In this document: positions 53,913 through 62,845 of the stretch, piece after piece
Layout: each line of letters opens with the position of its first letter
Numbering within the stretch: the stretch's first letter is position 1
The notes under the pieces: model-generated
The model's input: the letters and a program-made list of their open reading frames with translations, nothing else
The model's database searches: none
Told to the model about the DNA's origin: nothing
Position numbers and translations under genes: made by a program
Assembly (NCBI GenBank): GCA_945868805.1
Contig: CAMBMO010000011.1
Location: 1-63,225 of the forward strand
DNA: 63,225 nucleotides
Direction: 5' to 3'
Source of the DNA: Singulisphaera sp. GP187
GTDB lineage: Bacteria; Planctomycetota; Phycisphaerae; Phycisphaerales; SM1A02

Positions 53913-55164
53913 AAACCCTACGTCCTTCGCAACCCAACCACGATTCGAGTGGCGCGCGCGCAGAGCGAATGGCGCACCCGAGCGGGGCATCATGGAAGCC
54001 TCGAACCATGCAGGTGTCGTGCGCGAACTCCATCGGCAGGGTCTTTCAATCATCTCGATCGTGCTCGCGGACCTCGACTCGAAGCCAGTCGCGCGGGCGA
54101 CGCCTGCGGATCGCTCGCTAAGTTCAAGATTCAAGCGCGACGAAGTCTTGTCGCTCTGTACGCAATTGTCGGTCATGATGAAAACGGGTGTTTCTCTGGT
54201 CGAGGGGCTCGAAACATATGCCGCGCAGACTCCATGCAAAGAAGCGGCTGCGGTCATCCGCCGCATCAAGGACGATGTGTGCGAGGGAGAAGATCTCTCC
54301 GTCGCGATGGCGAAGTGGCCGAGAGTTTTTCCGACGGTCATGATCGCGCTCCTGAAAGCTGCCGAGGCAACTGGCATGCTGGATCAGATGCTCGGGCGAA
54401 TCGCGAAGGACCTTTCGAAGCAGCGCAAATTCACTCGACAAGTCAAGGGGGCAATGGCCTATCCCGGCATCATGCTCGCGGTCGCGGTCGCGGCGGTCAC
54501 GATCATAATGACTTTCGTGCTCCCCAAGTTCAAGCCACTCTTTTCGGCGCAGGGAGACAACCTTCCGACGATCACCCGATACCTCATGGCGATCGCGGAC
54601 AGCCTTCATAATGACTGGCCGATCTGGATCATCTCGATTGCTGGAATCATTTCCGGCACCGTCTTTTGGGCGAAGTCGGCGACCGGACGTCATTCACTGG
54701 ATTGGTTGCGATTGAACACGCCGATTGTCAAAACAATGTTCATGCAACTTTACACAGTGCGTTTCGCTGGCACGATGGGAACGCTCCTCGCCGCTGGTGT
54801 GAGCTTGCTGGATGTCATCCGAATCCTTCGGACGGTGACAGGAAACGCGCTCTACAAGGAACTCTGGGATGAACTGGAAGATCGCGTCAATCGTGGACAA
54901 GACATGTCCACTGCCTTCCTCAAGTCGCCACTCGTTCCTCGGCCGGTTTCGGCGATGATCAACGCGGGAGAGAGCAGCGGACGATTGTCCGAGACGCTTG
55001 AGCACGCAGCACAGTTTTCAGAGGACGAGTTGGACTCCGCCATCAAGATGGCGACCAGTCTGATCGAACCGATCATGATTCTTGGTATGGGTGTGATAGT
55101 CGGCGGCATCGCTGCGGCGATGCTCCTGCCGATCTTTGGTTTGAGTAAGTCACTGCATCACTAG
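53893..55164 (+). CDS. Type II secretion/type IV pilus platform protein, GspF/PilC-like
   Basis: A 423-residue inner-membrane protein. It begins with the cytoplasmic domain (YEWRARRANGAPERG-like FEWRARRANGAPERGIM), then LCTQLSVMMKTGVSLVEGLE, the first T2SSF block. AMAYPGIMLAVAVAAVTIIMTFVLPKF is helix one, a second T2SSF block has VRFAGTMGTLLAAGVSLLDVI, and the C-terminus has MINAGESSGRLSETLEHAAQF and EPIMILGMGVIVGGIAAAMLLPIF. ATG 53893 has GGAGGAAA 4-5 nt upstream and overlaps gspE's end by 20 bp. Confidence 0.95.
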   Translation: MALAVAENPTSFATQPRFEWRARRANGAPERGIMEASNHAGVVRELHRQGLSIISIVLADLDSKPVARATPADRSLSSRFKRDEVLSLCTQLSVMMKTGVSLVEGLETYAAQTPCKEAAAVIRRIKDDVCEGEDLSVAMAKWPRVFPTVMIALLKAAEATGMLDQMLGRIAKDLSKQRKFTRQVKGAMAYPGIMLAVAVAAVTIIMTFVLPKFKPLFSAQGDNLPTITRYLMAIADSLHNDWPIWIISIAGIISGTVFWAKSATGRHSLDWLRLNTPIVKTMFMQLYTVRFAGTMGTLLAAGVSLLDVIRILRTVTGNALYKELWDELEDRVNRGQDMSTAFLKSPLVPRPVSAMINAGESSGRLSETLEHAAQFSEDELDSAIKMATSLIEPIMILGMGVIVGGIAAAMLLPIFGLSKSLHH

Positions 55165-55236
55165 CTTTCAACGCTAGATCTCTAGGTTGTTCGGAGGTCT
55201 TCGAGCCTCGCCACGGTGTTCGCGCTGTTGGCAAGC

Positions 55237-56820
55237 CTAGGGCGATGGAGTGACGAGCGGGTCGAGGCGCACGCGCACCTGAAGGGGTGCCGTGCGCCCG
55301 CCTCGCGGGGCCGCCGATATCACCGTGGTCACGCGCTGGAATCCATCCTTGACGACAATCACGGTGGCGGACGTACTCGTGTCGCTCCATGCGATCGTCG
55401 ATTGGCATGGCGTCGTCCCGATATCGAGTCCGTCGATTGTGACACGCGCCCCAGGAGGCTGGGATTCGACCGAGATCGGTTCGACCGTCTTCGCTCCTTG
55501 GACGAGCGAAGGACTCGAACTTTGTGAATCGATGAAGACGCGCCAGCGATCCATTAAAACCTTTGGTGATACGCCACCTGTCGCCACGAGCACGACAAGC
55601 GCCACGAGGACGAGCGAAAGCGCTGGGACGAGCCAGCCACTTGAACGTCGAATGTCCTGCTGCTCGAGTGGATGGACATTGTCCGGACCTGAAAATGGAC
55701 GAACGAAGTGCGGTGCCGGCGCGGTCGCTTCGCCATCGGCAACGAGGCCGACGACTGAGGATCCACGCAACCAGAGTCGGAGTGCTTGCCCAAGATCGCT
55801 CGCATCATCGAATCGCGCTGCGCGGTCGCGGCGAAGACACTTCGCCACAATCTCGGCGAGACTCGTGTCGACGCTCGCGTCAACCGATCTCAAACTGGGC
55901 GCATCCTTCTCGCAAACGATTCGCGACGATTCGCTGACGGAGAGAGAGCGGACATCGTGGGGGTAGGAACCAGAAATCAATTCGAAGAGAATCACGCCGA
56001 GTGCATAGACATCCGCGCGCTGATCGATCTGGCGCGGATCGCCAGCGAATTGCTCGGGGCTCATGTACTGCATCGTCCCCACGAGCTGTCCCGTCTGCGT
56101 CTGCATCCCAGAGATTCCAAGATCGGTTCCGATGCACCGCGCAACTCCGAAATCAATCACCTTTGGCTCACCACGCTGATTCACCAAAATGTTCGCAGGC
56201 TTCAAATCGCGGTGGACGACCCCGGTCCGATGGGCGTGACCAATTGCGTCGCTGATTTCGGCGACAAGTGCAACTCTCGCACGCAGATCGAGGCGATTGT
56301 TCTCCGCCCAGGACGAAACATCCGTCGCGTTCGGTATGTGCTCCATCGCAAACCACGGAACTGCGCCAACGCCCTCATCGTAAGAACCGCTCGCGAAAAA
56401 CGCCGCGATCCCAGGATGGTTGAGCTTTTTTAAAACCTCGGCCTCGCGAATAAAGCGTTGGAGCGCGATCTCGCTCGCAACAGATCGACCGAGGACCTTC
56501 ATCGCGACTTCAAACTTGGGATCACTCGTTCTGTGCGCCAAATACACACGACCCATTCCGCCGGATCCGATCAATCTCTCTATTCGAAACCCGCCCAGAT
56601 CTTGCCCGAGGAGCTGATCTGCCAGCCGAACGGCAATCGGAGCGGCGCTCGATTCGGCGTGAGTTGGATGGTCACCGTGCGCGACGAGCAACCGTTTGAC
56701 TTCCGAAATGACAGTGGGATCGAGGGTCTGGCTCGAAATCCAGGCGACCGGCTCTGGCGTGCCAGAACGGATCGCTTCTTCGAAGAGTCGCTGCGCCAAG
56801 TCACGCTGCGCGGGATTCAT
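55237..56820 (-). CDS. Transmembrane Ser/Thr protein kinase with PEGA-like tail
   Basis: A 527-residue PknB-type kinase. The kinase domain spans ~78-350: Gly loop IGSGGMGRVY (~84-93), VAMKVL with the ATP lysine, catalytic loop VVHRDLKPANIL (~202-212), DFG in VIDFGVAR (~221-228), and YMSPEQFAG in place of APE. One membrane helix follows (~397-415), then a beta-domain with VESQPPGARVTIDGLDIGTTP (PEGA). The first ~70 residues are a helical region common in planctomycete kinases. It is next to the pilus locus but on the opposite strand; no substrate is evident. Confidence 0.93.
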   Translation of the reverse strand: MNPAQRDLAQRLFEEAIRSGTPEPVAWISSQTLDPTVISEVKRLLVAHGDHPTHAESSAAPIAVRLADQLLGQDLGGFRIERLIGSGGMGRVYLAHRTSDPKFEVAMKVLGRSVASEIALQRFIREAEVLKKLNHPGIAAFFASGSYDEGVGAVPWFAMEHIPNATDVSSWAENNRLDLRARVALVAEISDAIGHAHRTGVVHRDLKPANILVNQRGEPKVIDFGVARCIGTDLGISGMQTQTGQLVGTMQYMSPEQFAGDPRQIDQRADVYALGVILFELISGSYPHDVRSLSVSESSRIVCEKDAPSLRSVDASVDTSLAEIVAKCLRRDRAARFDDASDLGQALRLWLRGSSVVGLVADGEATAPAPHFVRPFSGPDNVHPLEQQDIRRSSGWLVPALSLVLVALVVLVATGGVSPKVLMDRWRVFIDSQSSSPSLVQGAKTVEPISVESQPPGARVTIDGLDIGTTPCQSTIAWSDTSTSATVIVVKDGFQRVTTVISAAPRGGRTAPLQVRVRLDPLVTPSP

Positions 56821-56855
56821 ACAGAGAGACTAGCCCATTGGGTATTCTGTGCACC

Positions 56856-57161
56856 GTGAAGGTCCTCCTCATCATCGTTGGCGCGATGGGCGCCCTCCTC
56901 TTCGCGCGCGCAGTCAAATTCGGACCGATGGAGAGCGCGCCACTCCATTCGATCGTCGCTTGGGCAATATCAATCGCGTCGCTCGTCAGTGCGGTGTGGC
57001 TTGCGAAACTGAAATTTCCAGCGTGGGCGGCAATCTTCGGGGCGATGGCGATCGCCCTCAATGTCCTCGCACCGCTTGATATGCCTGCGAATTGGTTCGG
57101 TCCCCTCAACATTTCGTGCGGAGTGCTCTGCGCCGCGTGCGTCGTTCGAAACTGGGAGTGA
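56856..57161 (+). CDS. Small membrane protein, 101 aa
   Basis: Four predicted membrane segments (KVLLIIVGAMGALLFAR; SIVAWAISIASLVSAVWLA; FPAWAAIFGAMAIALNVLA; FGPLNISCGVLCAACVV). I do not recognise a family with certainty; DUF6804-like small proteins look similar. GTG 56856 is a natural start (VKVLLIIVG); a TTG at 56838 also opens the frame. It is divergent from the kinase gene by 35 bp. Confidence 0.65.
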   Translation: MKVLLIIVGAMGALLFARAVKFGPMESAPLHSIVAWAISIASLVSAVWLAKLKFPAWAAIFGAMAIALNVLAPLDMPANWFGPLNISCGVLCAACVVRNWE

Positions 57162-57165
57162 TCGA

Positions 57166-58554
57166 TCAGGGCTTCGATGGCGCGATCAACGGTTCGCTCG
57201 ATGCTGGTGTGGATGCGGGTGTCGTCGTACGAGATCCCGCCGGGGGCATGGCTGGACCTCCAACCGGTGCCACGACTTCGCCAGCAGCTGGAAGCATAAA
57301 GAGGAGCGCGCCTCCTGGAACAATTCCCTCCCGCTCGCTCTGCGGTCGTGCGACGACCACCCGACGTCCATCGGCGCGAATTCCAACTCCCCAACGTGCT
57401 GTCGTGACCGCGACCGTTGGCTGAAACCGCAAGGACTCGACCCAAGTTCCACTACTGTCCCGGGCAAAGGCGCCCACATATCCAGGAGCTTGATCGCCAT
57501 TGAGCGCGGTCGGATCGCCGAGAACGATTCGATCGTCCGCGATGGCAAGCGCGATTCCCCATCCCGCCCCAGGCGTTACATCGATCAGTGGAGCGAGCTC
57601 GCCGTCATAAACCCAACCGGTCTGTCCTCGTCGGTAGACAAGCACGATCGCGTTCGCCGTAGGGACTTGTGACATGCGTACCGCGACCACGGAATCGCTC
57701 GCAGCAATTGTCGATCCGAATCCGAGATAGTCCAAGCGATCTGGCGGTGGTTTGATCTCTCCGTCAACGGCCCATGCTCCGTCAGCATTCCTGCGATAGA
57801 TGACCACGACGGCGTCTCCCCCGACCACAAGATCCTGGTGCGGCGCCGCGACGATCGCTTTGGGGCAACCGACGACGACTTGATTCGGTGTCATCGCCAG
57901 AGCAGCGCCGAAAAAGGTTGGCTTCGACGATTCATCACGCTGGAGAAAACCGATCCCCTTCCACCCATCTGCGCCACGCTTGAATAAGAAAACCTTTGGC
58001 GACACCTGCACATTGCGCGCCTTATCGCCGAGCACACGCATGTCAACGGTTGAGATGGCCGCCATCACTCCATCTGTCGCAATGACTCCGCCGAACGCAG
58101 TCTCGAGTGACCCAGTCGGAGGTTCGAGACGCCCCTGCTGCTTCCATCCCGAATTGTTCTCGACACTTTCGAACGCGACCACCGAACTGCTTCCTCCATC
58201 GCGTCGATCTTCCGAGATGAGCATGACCTCGCCCGCCATGGCCAGTCGTTGAAGCACCATCGTCCCCGCTCTCGTCTGATCAACCGATTGCATTTCGCGA
58301 AATGGCTTCCAGTCTCCGGTCGGCTGGAGTGCGAAGGTCGCAATCTGACCAACGGATCCTCCTGTCTTCGACGGATCTGGTCCAGTCGCCGCCACACGAT
58401 CACCTGAGATTCCAACGACCATTCCGAATGTCGGCGAGACCGTTGGCGATGTCGCATCTAAAACCGCAGATTGGCGAATTGTCGGAATTGGAGGACCGGC
58501 AAGTGCAAGAGATGCAGAGATCGTGCCGAAACAAACTATCGTCAGTGTGACCAT
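57166..58554 (-). CDS. Secreted beta-propeller-like (FG-GAP type) protein
   Basis: A 462-residue protein with a signal peptide (LTIVCFGTISASLALAG). The mature part has about seven repeating units of the kind xxFGxxVAxxGDxxAVxxP (for example FGMVVGISGDRVAATGP; FGGVIATDGVMAAISTV; FFGAALAMTPNQVVVGCP; FGSTIAASDSVVAVRM; WGIALAIADDRIVLGDP; WGVGIRADGRRVVVARP). These resemble FG-GAP/integrin-type propeller blades. The C-terminus is Pro/Ala/Thr-rich. The role is unknown; extracellular location is inferred from the signal. Confidence 0.75.
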   Translation of the reverse strand: MVTLTIVCFGTISASLALAGPPIPTIRQSAVLDATSPTVSPTFGMVVGISGDRVAATGPDPSKTGGSVGQIATFALQPTGDWKPFREMQSVDQTRAGTMVLQRLAMAGEVMLISEDRRDGGSSSVVAFESVENNSGWKQQGRLEPPTGSLETAFGGVIATDGVMAAISTVDMRVLGDKARNVQVSPKVFLFKRGADGWKGIGFLQRDESSKPTFFGAALAMTPNQVVVGCPKAIVAAPHQDLVVGGDAVVVIYRRNADGAWAVDGEIKPPPDRLDYLGFGSTIAASDSVVAVRMSQVPTANAIVLVYRRGQTGWVYDGELAPLIDVTPGAGWGIALAIADDRIVLGDPTALNGDQAPGYVGAFARDSSGTWVESLRFQPTVAVTTARWGVGIRADGRRVVVARPQSEREGIVPGGALLFMLPAAGEVVAPVGGPAMPPAGSRTTTPASTPASSEPLIAPSKP

Positions 58555-58619
58555 GGTCGAATATTACACAGACTCGCCTCTACTGCCCGCGTTGCGCCTT
58601 GACAGTTCGACCGAACAAA

Positions 58620-59924
58620 TCAGAAGTTGATCGATACTCTTAGGATTCCAGTGACTGCGGCCGGCAGTTCCGAGTCTCCCAGCGGAGTAATGTTCATTTG
58701 TATGTCTGGCTGGATGCTCATCCAATTGGTGACCGCGATGCTGTAGTACGCCTCGAGCGTCAACGCGTAGAGCCCTCCGTTGCCCACATAGATATCTGGA
58801 TCGTCGCTGAACGACGCATATCCCGCGGAAAATCCGACGGAATCGGAATCGCGTCCTGGCAACGGACCGTTGAAAACGAAACCCGTTACGAGCGACCACT
58901 GCACCGGATTCGTCGAAGGGTCGCCCGAACCGAACTGGGAATAGACGATCAATCCGCGCTGCGTTTTTGAGTTGGGATCGGGATTGAAGATCCGCTGGGC
59001 AACTTGCGCATACCAACCACTCGCAAAGTCACTCACCTGCTGATTCGGCGGGGTGTTGACCGCGACGACTGTTGATGGTCCGGTCTGCCACCATCCTCCG
59101 ACACCGAGAGTTCCATCGAGCCCGCCCTCGCAAGTCCATTTCACATCGGCTTCGGACATGAAGAACCATGATCCAGGATTGTCGAAGAAGCTCCCTGGTC
59201 CGACCGAGCCAGTGGATCGTGGCACCTCGCCATTTGCGGTGTAGACATTCGTTCCGTCAAACCACGATGTTTTCAAATCCAGCCAATCCGTCGGCTTCCC
59301 GACGAGGACCAAGCCCATCGCCTGATCGGGATAGGTCGGTGTATACGCCACCATCGTCGCGGGATAGGTGTCGAGGTTGCTGATGAAGTACGCCGATGCC
59401 CCGAGTGGGTTGAGAAAGACATCGAGTGAATCCTGCTTGCCAAATCGAACAGCGAGTCGATCGTCGAGGAGCTTCTGTTCGTAATAGCAAATCGAAACTT
59501 GATTCAGGTCACCGATTCCGCTCGCGATCGATTCGTATCCCCAATAATCTGGAACAACTGTGTAAGGTCCTGGATTTGTTTCGCAGTAGGTCTGCCAGCC
59601 AACTTGAAATCTCCCTCCCTTGAGTCCTAGGAGTTTTTCGGTGTCCAATTGGAGCGTCGCAGTCAGGAGTCCGCTGACATACCCGCCAGCTTGGGTTCCA
59701 CCGGTGACGTTGTAGCCGCTGTCGACTGTCAGGTTGACATTGAAGAGAATTCCATGCGAAGCGACGTCCTCCCGCCCACCGCGCATCCAATCGAAGACAT
59801 CGAGTGCCGCCGAAGGCTCAACACCTTGCCCAGGATGAGTCGCGGGAAGTAGCGTCGTCTCGGTCTGGGGTAGCGGTTGAACCTGCGCGAGAATCACCGA
59901 AAGGGCAAGGATGCTGACAGTCAT
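58620..59924 (-). CDS. OprB-family carbohydrate-selective porin
   Basis: A 434-residue outer-membrane barrel with a short signal peptide. OprB features: FNVNLTVDSGYNVTGGTQAGGYVSG near the N-terminus, RFQVGWQTYCETNPG, LAVRFGKQDSLDVFLNP, WFDGTNVYTANGE, FSAGYASFSDD, LTLEAYYSIAVTNWMSIQPDIQ, and a C-terminal terminal strand ending in Phe (LRVSINF) as outer-membrane proteins do. OprB proteins let sugars cross the outer membrane. It is next to the propeller protein gene on the same strand, 65 bp apart. Confidence 0.9.
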   Translation of the reverse strand: MTVSILALSVILAQVQPLPQTETTLLPATHPGQGVEPSAALDVFDWMRGGREDVASHGILFNVNLTVDSGYNVTGGTQAGGYVSGLLTATLQLDTEKLLGLKGGRFQVGWQTYCETNPGPYTVVPDYWGYESIASGIGDLNQVSICYYEQKLLDDRLAVRFGKQDSLDVFLNPLGASAYFISNLDTYPATMVAYTPTYPDQAMGLVLVGKPTDWLDLKTSWFDGTNVYTANGEVPRSTGSVGPGSFFDNPGSWFFMSEADVKWTCEGGLDGTLGVGGWWQTGPSTVVAVNTPPNQQVSDFASGWYAQVAQRIFNPDPNSKTQRGLIVYSQFGSGDPSTNPVQWSLVTGFVFNGPLPGRDSDSVGFSAGYASFSDDPDIYVGNGGLYALTLEAYYSIAVTNWMSIQPDIQMNITPLGDSELPAAVTGILRVSINF

Positions 59925-59976
59925 GGTTCTGAATCATAACGATCCATTTTGACCCTCACGAAGGTACGATTGCTTG

Positions 59977-61440
59977 ATGCGAGTGATGTATGGCGTCGGG
60001 TCAATTCTCGGTGCTTTCGTCCTCTCAAGCGGATATGCGTCGAGCCACGTGAGCTCGCCGCACAACTCGCCGCACAACTCGCCGCACAACTCGCCGCAAA
60101 GCGTTCCGCCTCGAACAAATCCGTTGGGAGAACCAACCGTACCGCTCGACGCGCGCGTTGCGAAGGCGAAGACGACTGAGCTGGTACTCCCCACGCTCGT
60201 CAACACCATCGTCCAACCGCTCCCTGCGATCCACCGCATCAGTCGCGACGCATCGGAAGTTCCATGCTCACCCCAGAGTTGGGCGAGCGCCCGACGCGCG
60301 ATCGATCTGGGAATTGCGCGATTGCGGGCGACCCAGAGCGCATCGGGTGGATGGATGGTCGGAGAATCCGTCGCGGCAACTGATCAACAACAGCGATCGC
60401 TCGCCGCGTCGACAGCCGTGACGGCGCTTGCGCTGAAGGCGTTCGCACAAGTTGATCTTCTCCCAGCAAACGATGAGACGGCGAAGAAAGCCCGTGCGCT
60501 TGTGCGCGAACGATTGGGCGGTAGTTTGGCTACGTTCAATCCAGATGCGGATGGCGGGCTTGGCAATTATGTCGCATCTGCAGTGACGAGCGGACTTGCC
60601 GCGGTCGATGATCCTTCGGATCGACCACTTATCGAAACAAGCGTCGAGTGGCTGACACGACAGCAATGGGATCAAACCGAAGGTGTGAGCCCTCGAATGG
60701 ATTGGTTTGGCGGAAGCGGATATGGCAAGTGGGGTCGACCTGACCTCTCGAATACGCAGTTGATGCTCGATGCTCTGCACGATGCGCAAGTTTCTCCAGA
60801 CGATCCCGCAGTGCAACGTGCGCTCGTCTTTCTCAGCCGAACGCAGAATCTGTCGGCCACGAATCCCGCCACGTGGGCGCAGACCGGACCAAACGATGGT
60901 GGATTTGTCTACACCCCCGCGAATGGCGGCGAGAGTTTTTCGAGCGAGGCGGAAGGTGAAGGTCGTTACGGCGAAAAGATTCCAACGGGACAGCCACGCA
61001 GTTTGAGGAGCTATGGATCGATGACATACGCAGGGTTCAAGAGCCTGCTCTATGCGGGACTTGCCGCGGACGACCCTCGTGTTCGGGCAGCATTCGACTG
61101 GATTCGGAATCACTGGACATTTGCTGAAAATCCCGGAGTGGGGCTTCAAGGATATTTCTACTACCTGCACGCGCTGTCGCGTGCTCTCTTGGCAGCGCGA
61201 CAAGATGTCGTGACCGATGCATCTGGCGTCGCGCATTCGTGGCGCGATGAATTGATCGCTGCGATCGTTTCGAGGCAGCGACCTGATGGTTCGTGGGTGA
61301 ACGACTCGGCTCGGTGGGAGGAATCGAATCCCGATCTCTGCACCATTTATTGCCTGCTCGCGCTTGAAGAGGCGATCAAACCTGTCAGACCCGCCTCGCC
61401 TCTCAATCCCCCCGCGCCGGTTCCCCAACCGAAACAGTGA
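59977..61440 (+). CDS. Prenyltransferase/squalene-cyclase-repeat protein, exported
   Basis: A 487-residue protein with a signal-like N-terminus and an S-P-H-N repeat segment (~27-44). The main body (~105-470) is an alpha-alpha barrel of the prenyltransferase/squalene cyclase type: IARLRATQSASGGWMVGES, FNPDADGGLGNYVASA, WLTRQQWDQTEG, ALVFLSRTQNLS, GYFYYLHALSRALL and VSRQRPDGSWVN (QW-like motifs). The acidic D-x-D-D motif of real cyclases is not seen, so it may be non-catalytic; planctomycetes have many such exported copies. ATG 59977 follows a TTG; an AAGG lies 12 nt upstream. It overlaps ctaA by 38 bp, convergently. Confidence 0.8.
   Translation: MRVMYGVGSILGAFVLSSGYASSHVSSPHNSPHNSPHNSPQSVPPRTNPLGEPTVPLDARVAKAKTTELVLPTLVNTIVQPLPAIHRISRDASEVPCSPQSWASARRAIDLGIARLRATQSASGGWMVGESVAATDQQQRSLAASTAVTALALKAFAQVDLLPANDETAKKARALVRERLGGSLATFNPDADGGLGNYVASAVTSGLAAVDDPSDRPLIETSVEWLTRQQWDQTEGVSPRMDWFGGSGYGKWGRPDLSNTQLMLDALHDAQVSPDDPAVQRALVFLSRTQNLSATNPATWAQTGPNDGGFVYTPANGGESFSSEAEGEGRYGEKIPTGQPRSLRSYGSMTYAGFKSLLYAGLAADDPRVRAAFDWIRNHWTFAENPGVGLQGYFYYLHALSRALLAARQDVVTDASGVAHSWRDELIAAIVSRQRPDGSWVNDSARWEESNPDLCTIYCLLALEEAIKPVRPASPLNPPAPVPQPKQ
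60054..60101 (+). repeat. 12-bp tandem repeat, four units, coding SPHN
   Basis: CTCGCCGCACAA is repeated three times exactly (60054-60065, 60066-60077, 60078-60089), followed by a diverged fourth (60090-60101). It codes for a Ser-Pro-His-Asn repeat just after the signal peptide. Unit length keeps frame whatever the copy number. Confidence 0.9.
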
Positions 61441-62776
61441 CTCGTCGCCACCATGCGGCGATCATCACGCTCGTCGCGAGGAGCAATGCACCGGTGACTT
61501 GGTGCAAGCTTGTAAACACGACTTCGGCGATGGGAATCTCGGGCGACTTGCGCACGATGACAAGAACGAGCGACGCGATCCCCAGAGCAACTTGAAGACC
61601 GACCAGCATCAAGATGCCGTGGCCGAGTTGTGGGAGCGGTCGGAGCGACTTCGGTACTCCCATCGTTCGCAATCCAACGAAGAGCGTGAAGATGAAAGTT
61701 ATGACTGCGCCGGTCACATGTAGATGCATTGCCCACTTTGGATAGCTCGGCGGTCCGTCCAGAACTGGAATCTGATAGTGGCGATAGAGCGCGCCAGAGA
61801 TGAGCTGCAACAGGAGCACTACCACGAGAATCGAACTCGATCGCCGACCTCTCGATGGGTCAAATGATGCGTATTTTGATTCTCCCTTCCACCGCCGACC
61901 ACACAAGACTGCGATGAGACAGTAGAGCGCGAAGACCATCTGCCCAAAAACGCCGTGCAATACAGCGAGCGCAACACTTGGCGCGAGCTGCGACGGATCT
62001 TGCGAGAGCGTGAAGTGACCAGTCACCCGTAGGGCGCCGAGGAGACCCTGAACTACAACCATCGCGAATCCCACCGCTGCCAAAGTGCGAACGAGTCGCC
62101 CGCCTTCAAGTCGCGCGACAAGCACAAGGAGCGCGAGCGAGGAGAGTCCCACGAGCATCCCGTACAAACGGTGCGCGTGCTCGTAGTAGACGCCACCCTT
62201 CATTTGGGAGATCGGATAGAGAAGCATGTTGTGTCCAAATGTGTTGGGCCAATCCGGCACCGCCAATCCTGCCTCTAATCCTGTCACGAGTCCGCCTGTT
62301 ATGAGGAGCAGAAAGATCGCCACAGATGTGATCACACCGAAGAGGGATGTTGCCGGAATCCTCGGTTGCCATCGCGACGCACTGCCACCAATCGCGCCAC
62401 CGATCACGCCACACAAAACACTCGCTCCGTAGAGCCCACCCACCCAGAGGACGAGCTCACTTGCAAGATCGCGATCGGCGGCTGAACCGAAGAGGCTCCC
62501 GACGATCAAGAGATTCGCACTCGCGGAGACCAACCCGACGACCGCGCCGGCCCGAGCGCCGGTAGTGCGCCCCGCCTTCGCTGCGCATCGCCCGCCGACG
62601 TACCCACCGAAGGCAAGCACAACAAACATCGTCCCAAATAGAATCTCTCCCGCGATCAACCCCGGGCGCATCATGGCCACATATCCAATCGCCCACATTG
62701 CGACCGTGGCGCCAAATCCCACGGCAAGGCGAAGAGGTCCGCGATCGACATCGTTGGTGCGAAGCAGTTCGTTCAT
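61403..62776 (-). CDS. ctaA: Heme A synthase CtaA/Cox15 with an extra N-terminal membrane domain
   Basis: A 457-residue inner-membrane enzyme that oxidises heme O to heme A for cytochrome aa3 oxidase. The CtaA body starts at ~145. It has YYEHAHRLYGMLVG (~197-210, catalytic Glu and heme-ligand His), LAVLHGVFGQMVF, WAMHLHVTGAVITF and FTSLHQVTGALLLA, i.e. the four His sites. Residues 1-140 add about four helices (GYVGGRCAAKAGRTTGARAG inside) that ordinary CtaA (~300-350 aa) lacks. It is divergent from ctaB, 69 bp away, which confirms the role. Confidence 0.92.
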   Translation of the reverse strand: MNELLRTNDVDRGPLRLAVGFGATVAMWAIGYVAMMRPGLIAGEILFGTMFVVLAFGGYVGGRCAAKAGRTTGARAGAVVGLVSASANLLIVGSLFGSAADRDLASELVLWVGGLYGASVLCGVIGGAIGGSASRWQPRIPATSLFGVITSVAIFLLLITGGLVTGLEAGLAVPDWPNTFGHNMLLYPISQMKGGVYYEHAHRLYGMLVGLSSLALLVLVARLEGGRLVRTLAAVGFAMVVVQGLLGALRVTGHFTLSQDPSQLAPSVALAVLHGVFGQMVFALYCLIAVLCGRRWKGESKYASFDPSRGRRSSSILVVVLLLQLISGALYRHYQIPVLDGPPSYPKWAMHLHVTGAVITFIFTLFVGLRTMGVPKSLRPLPQLGHGILMLVGLQVALGIASLVLVIVRKSPEIPIAEVVFTSLHQVTGALLLATSVMIAAWWRRVTVSVGEPARGD

Positions 62777-62845
62777 GATGCGTTCTATACTAGTTCGATC
62801 GAAAACGCCAAGACGATCTCTCCTCCAGTGCGGTTCCTACCGGTG

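Noticed and set aside
60054-60101. Tandem repeat considered as a CRISPR array or replication iteron
   Set aside because: Units are contiguous without spacers, 12 bp long, and lie in frame inside a coding sequence.
60268-61428. 386-codon open frame on the minus strand
   Set aside because: Antisense to the prenyltransferase-repeat gene; basic, low-complexity translation.
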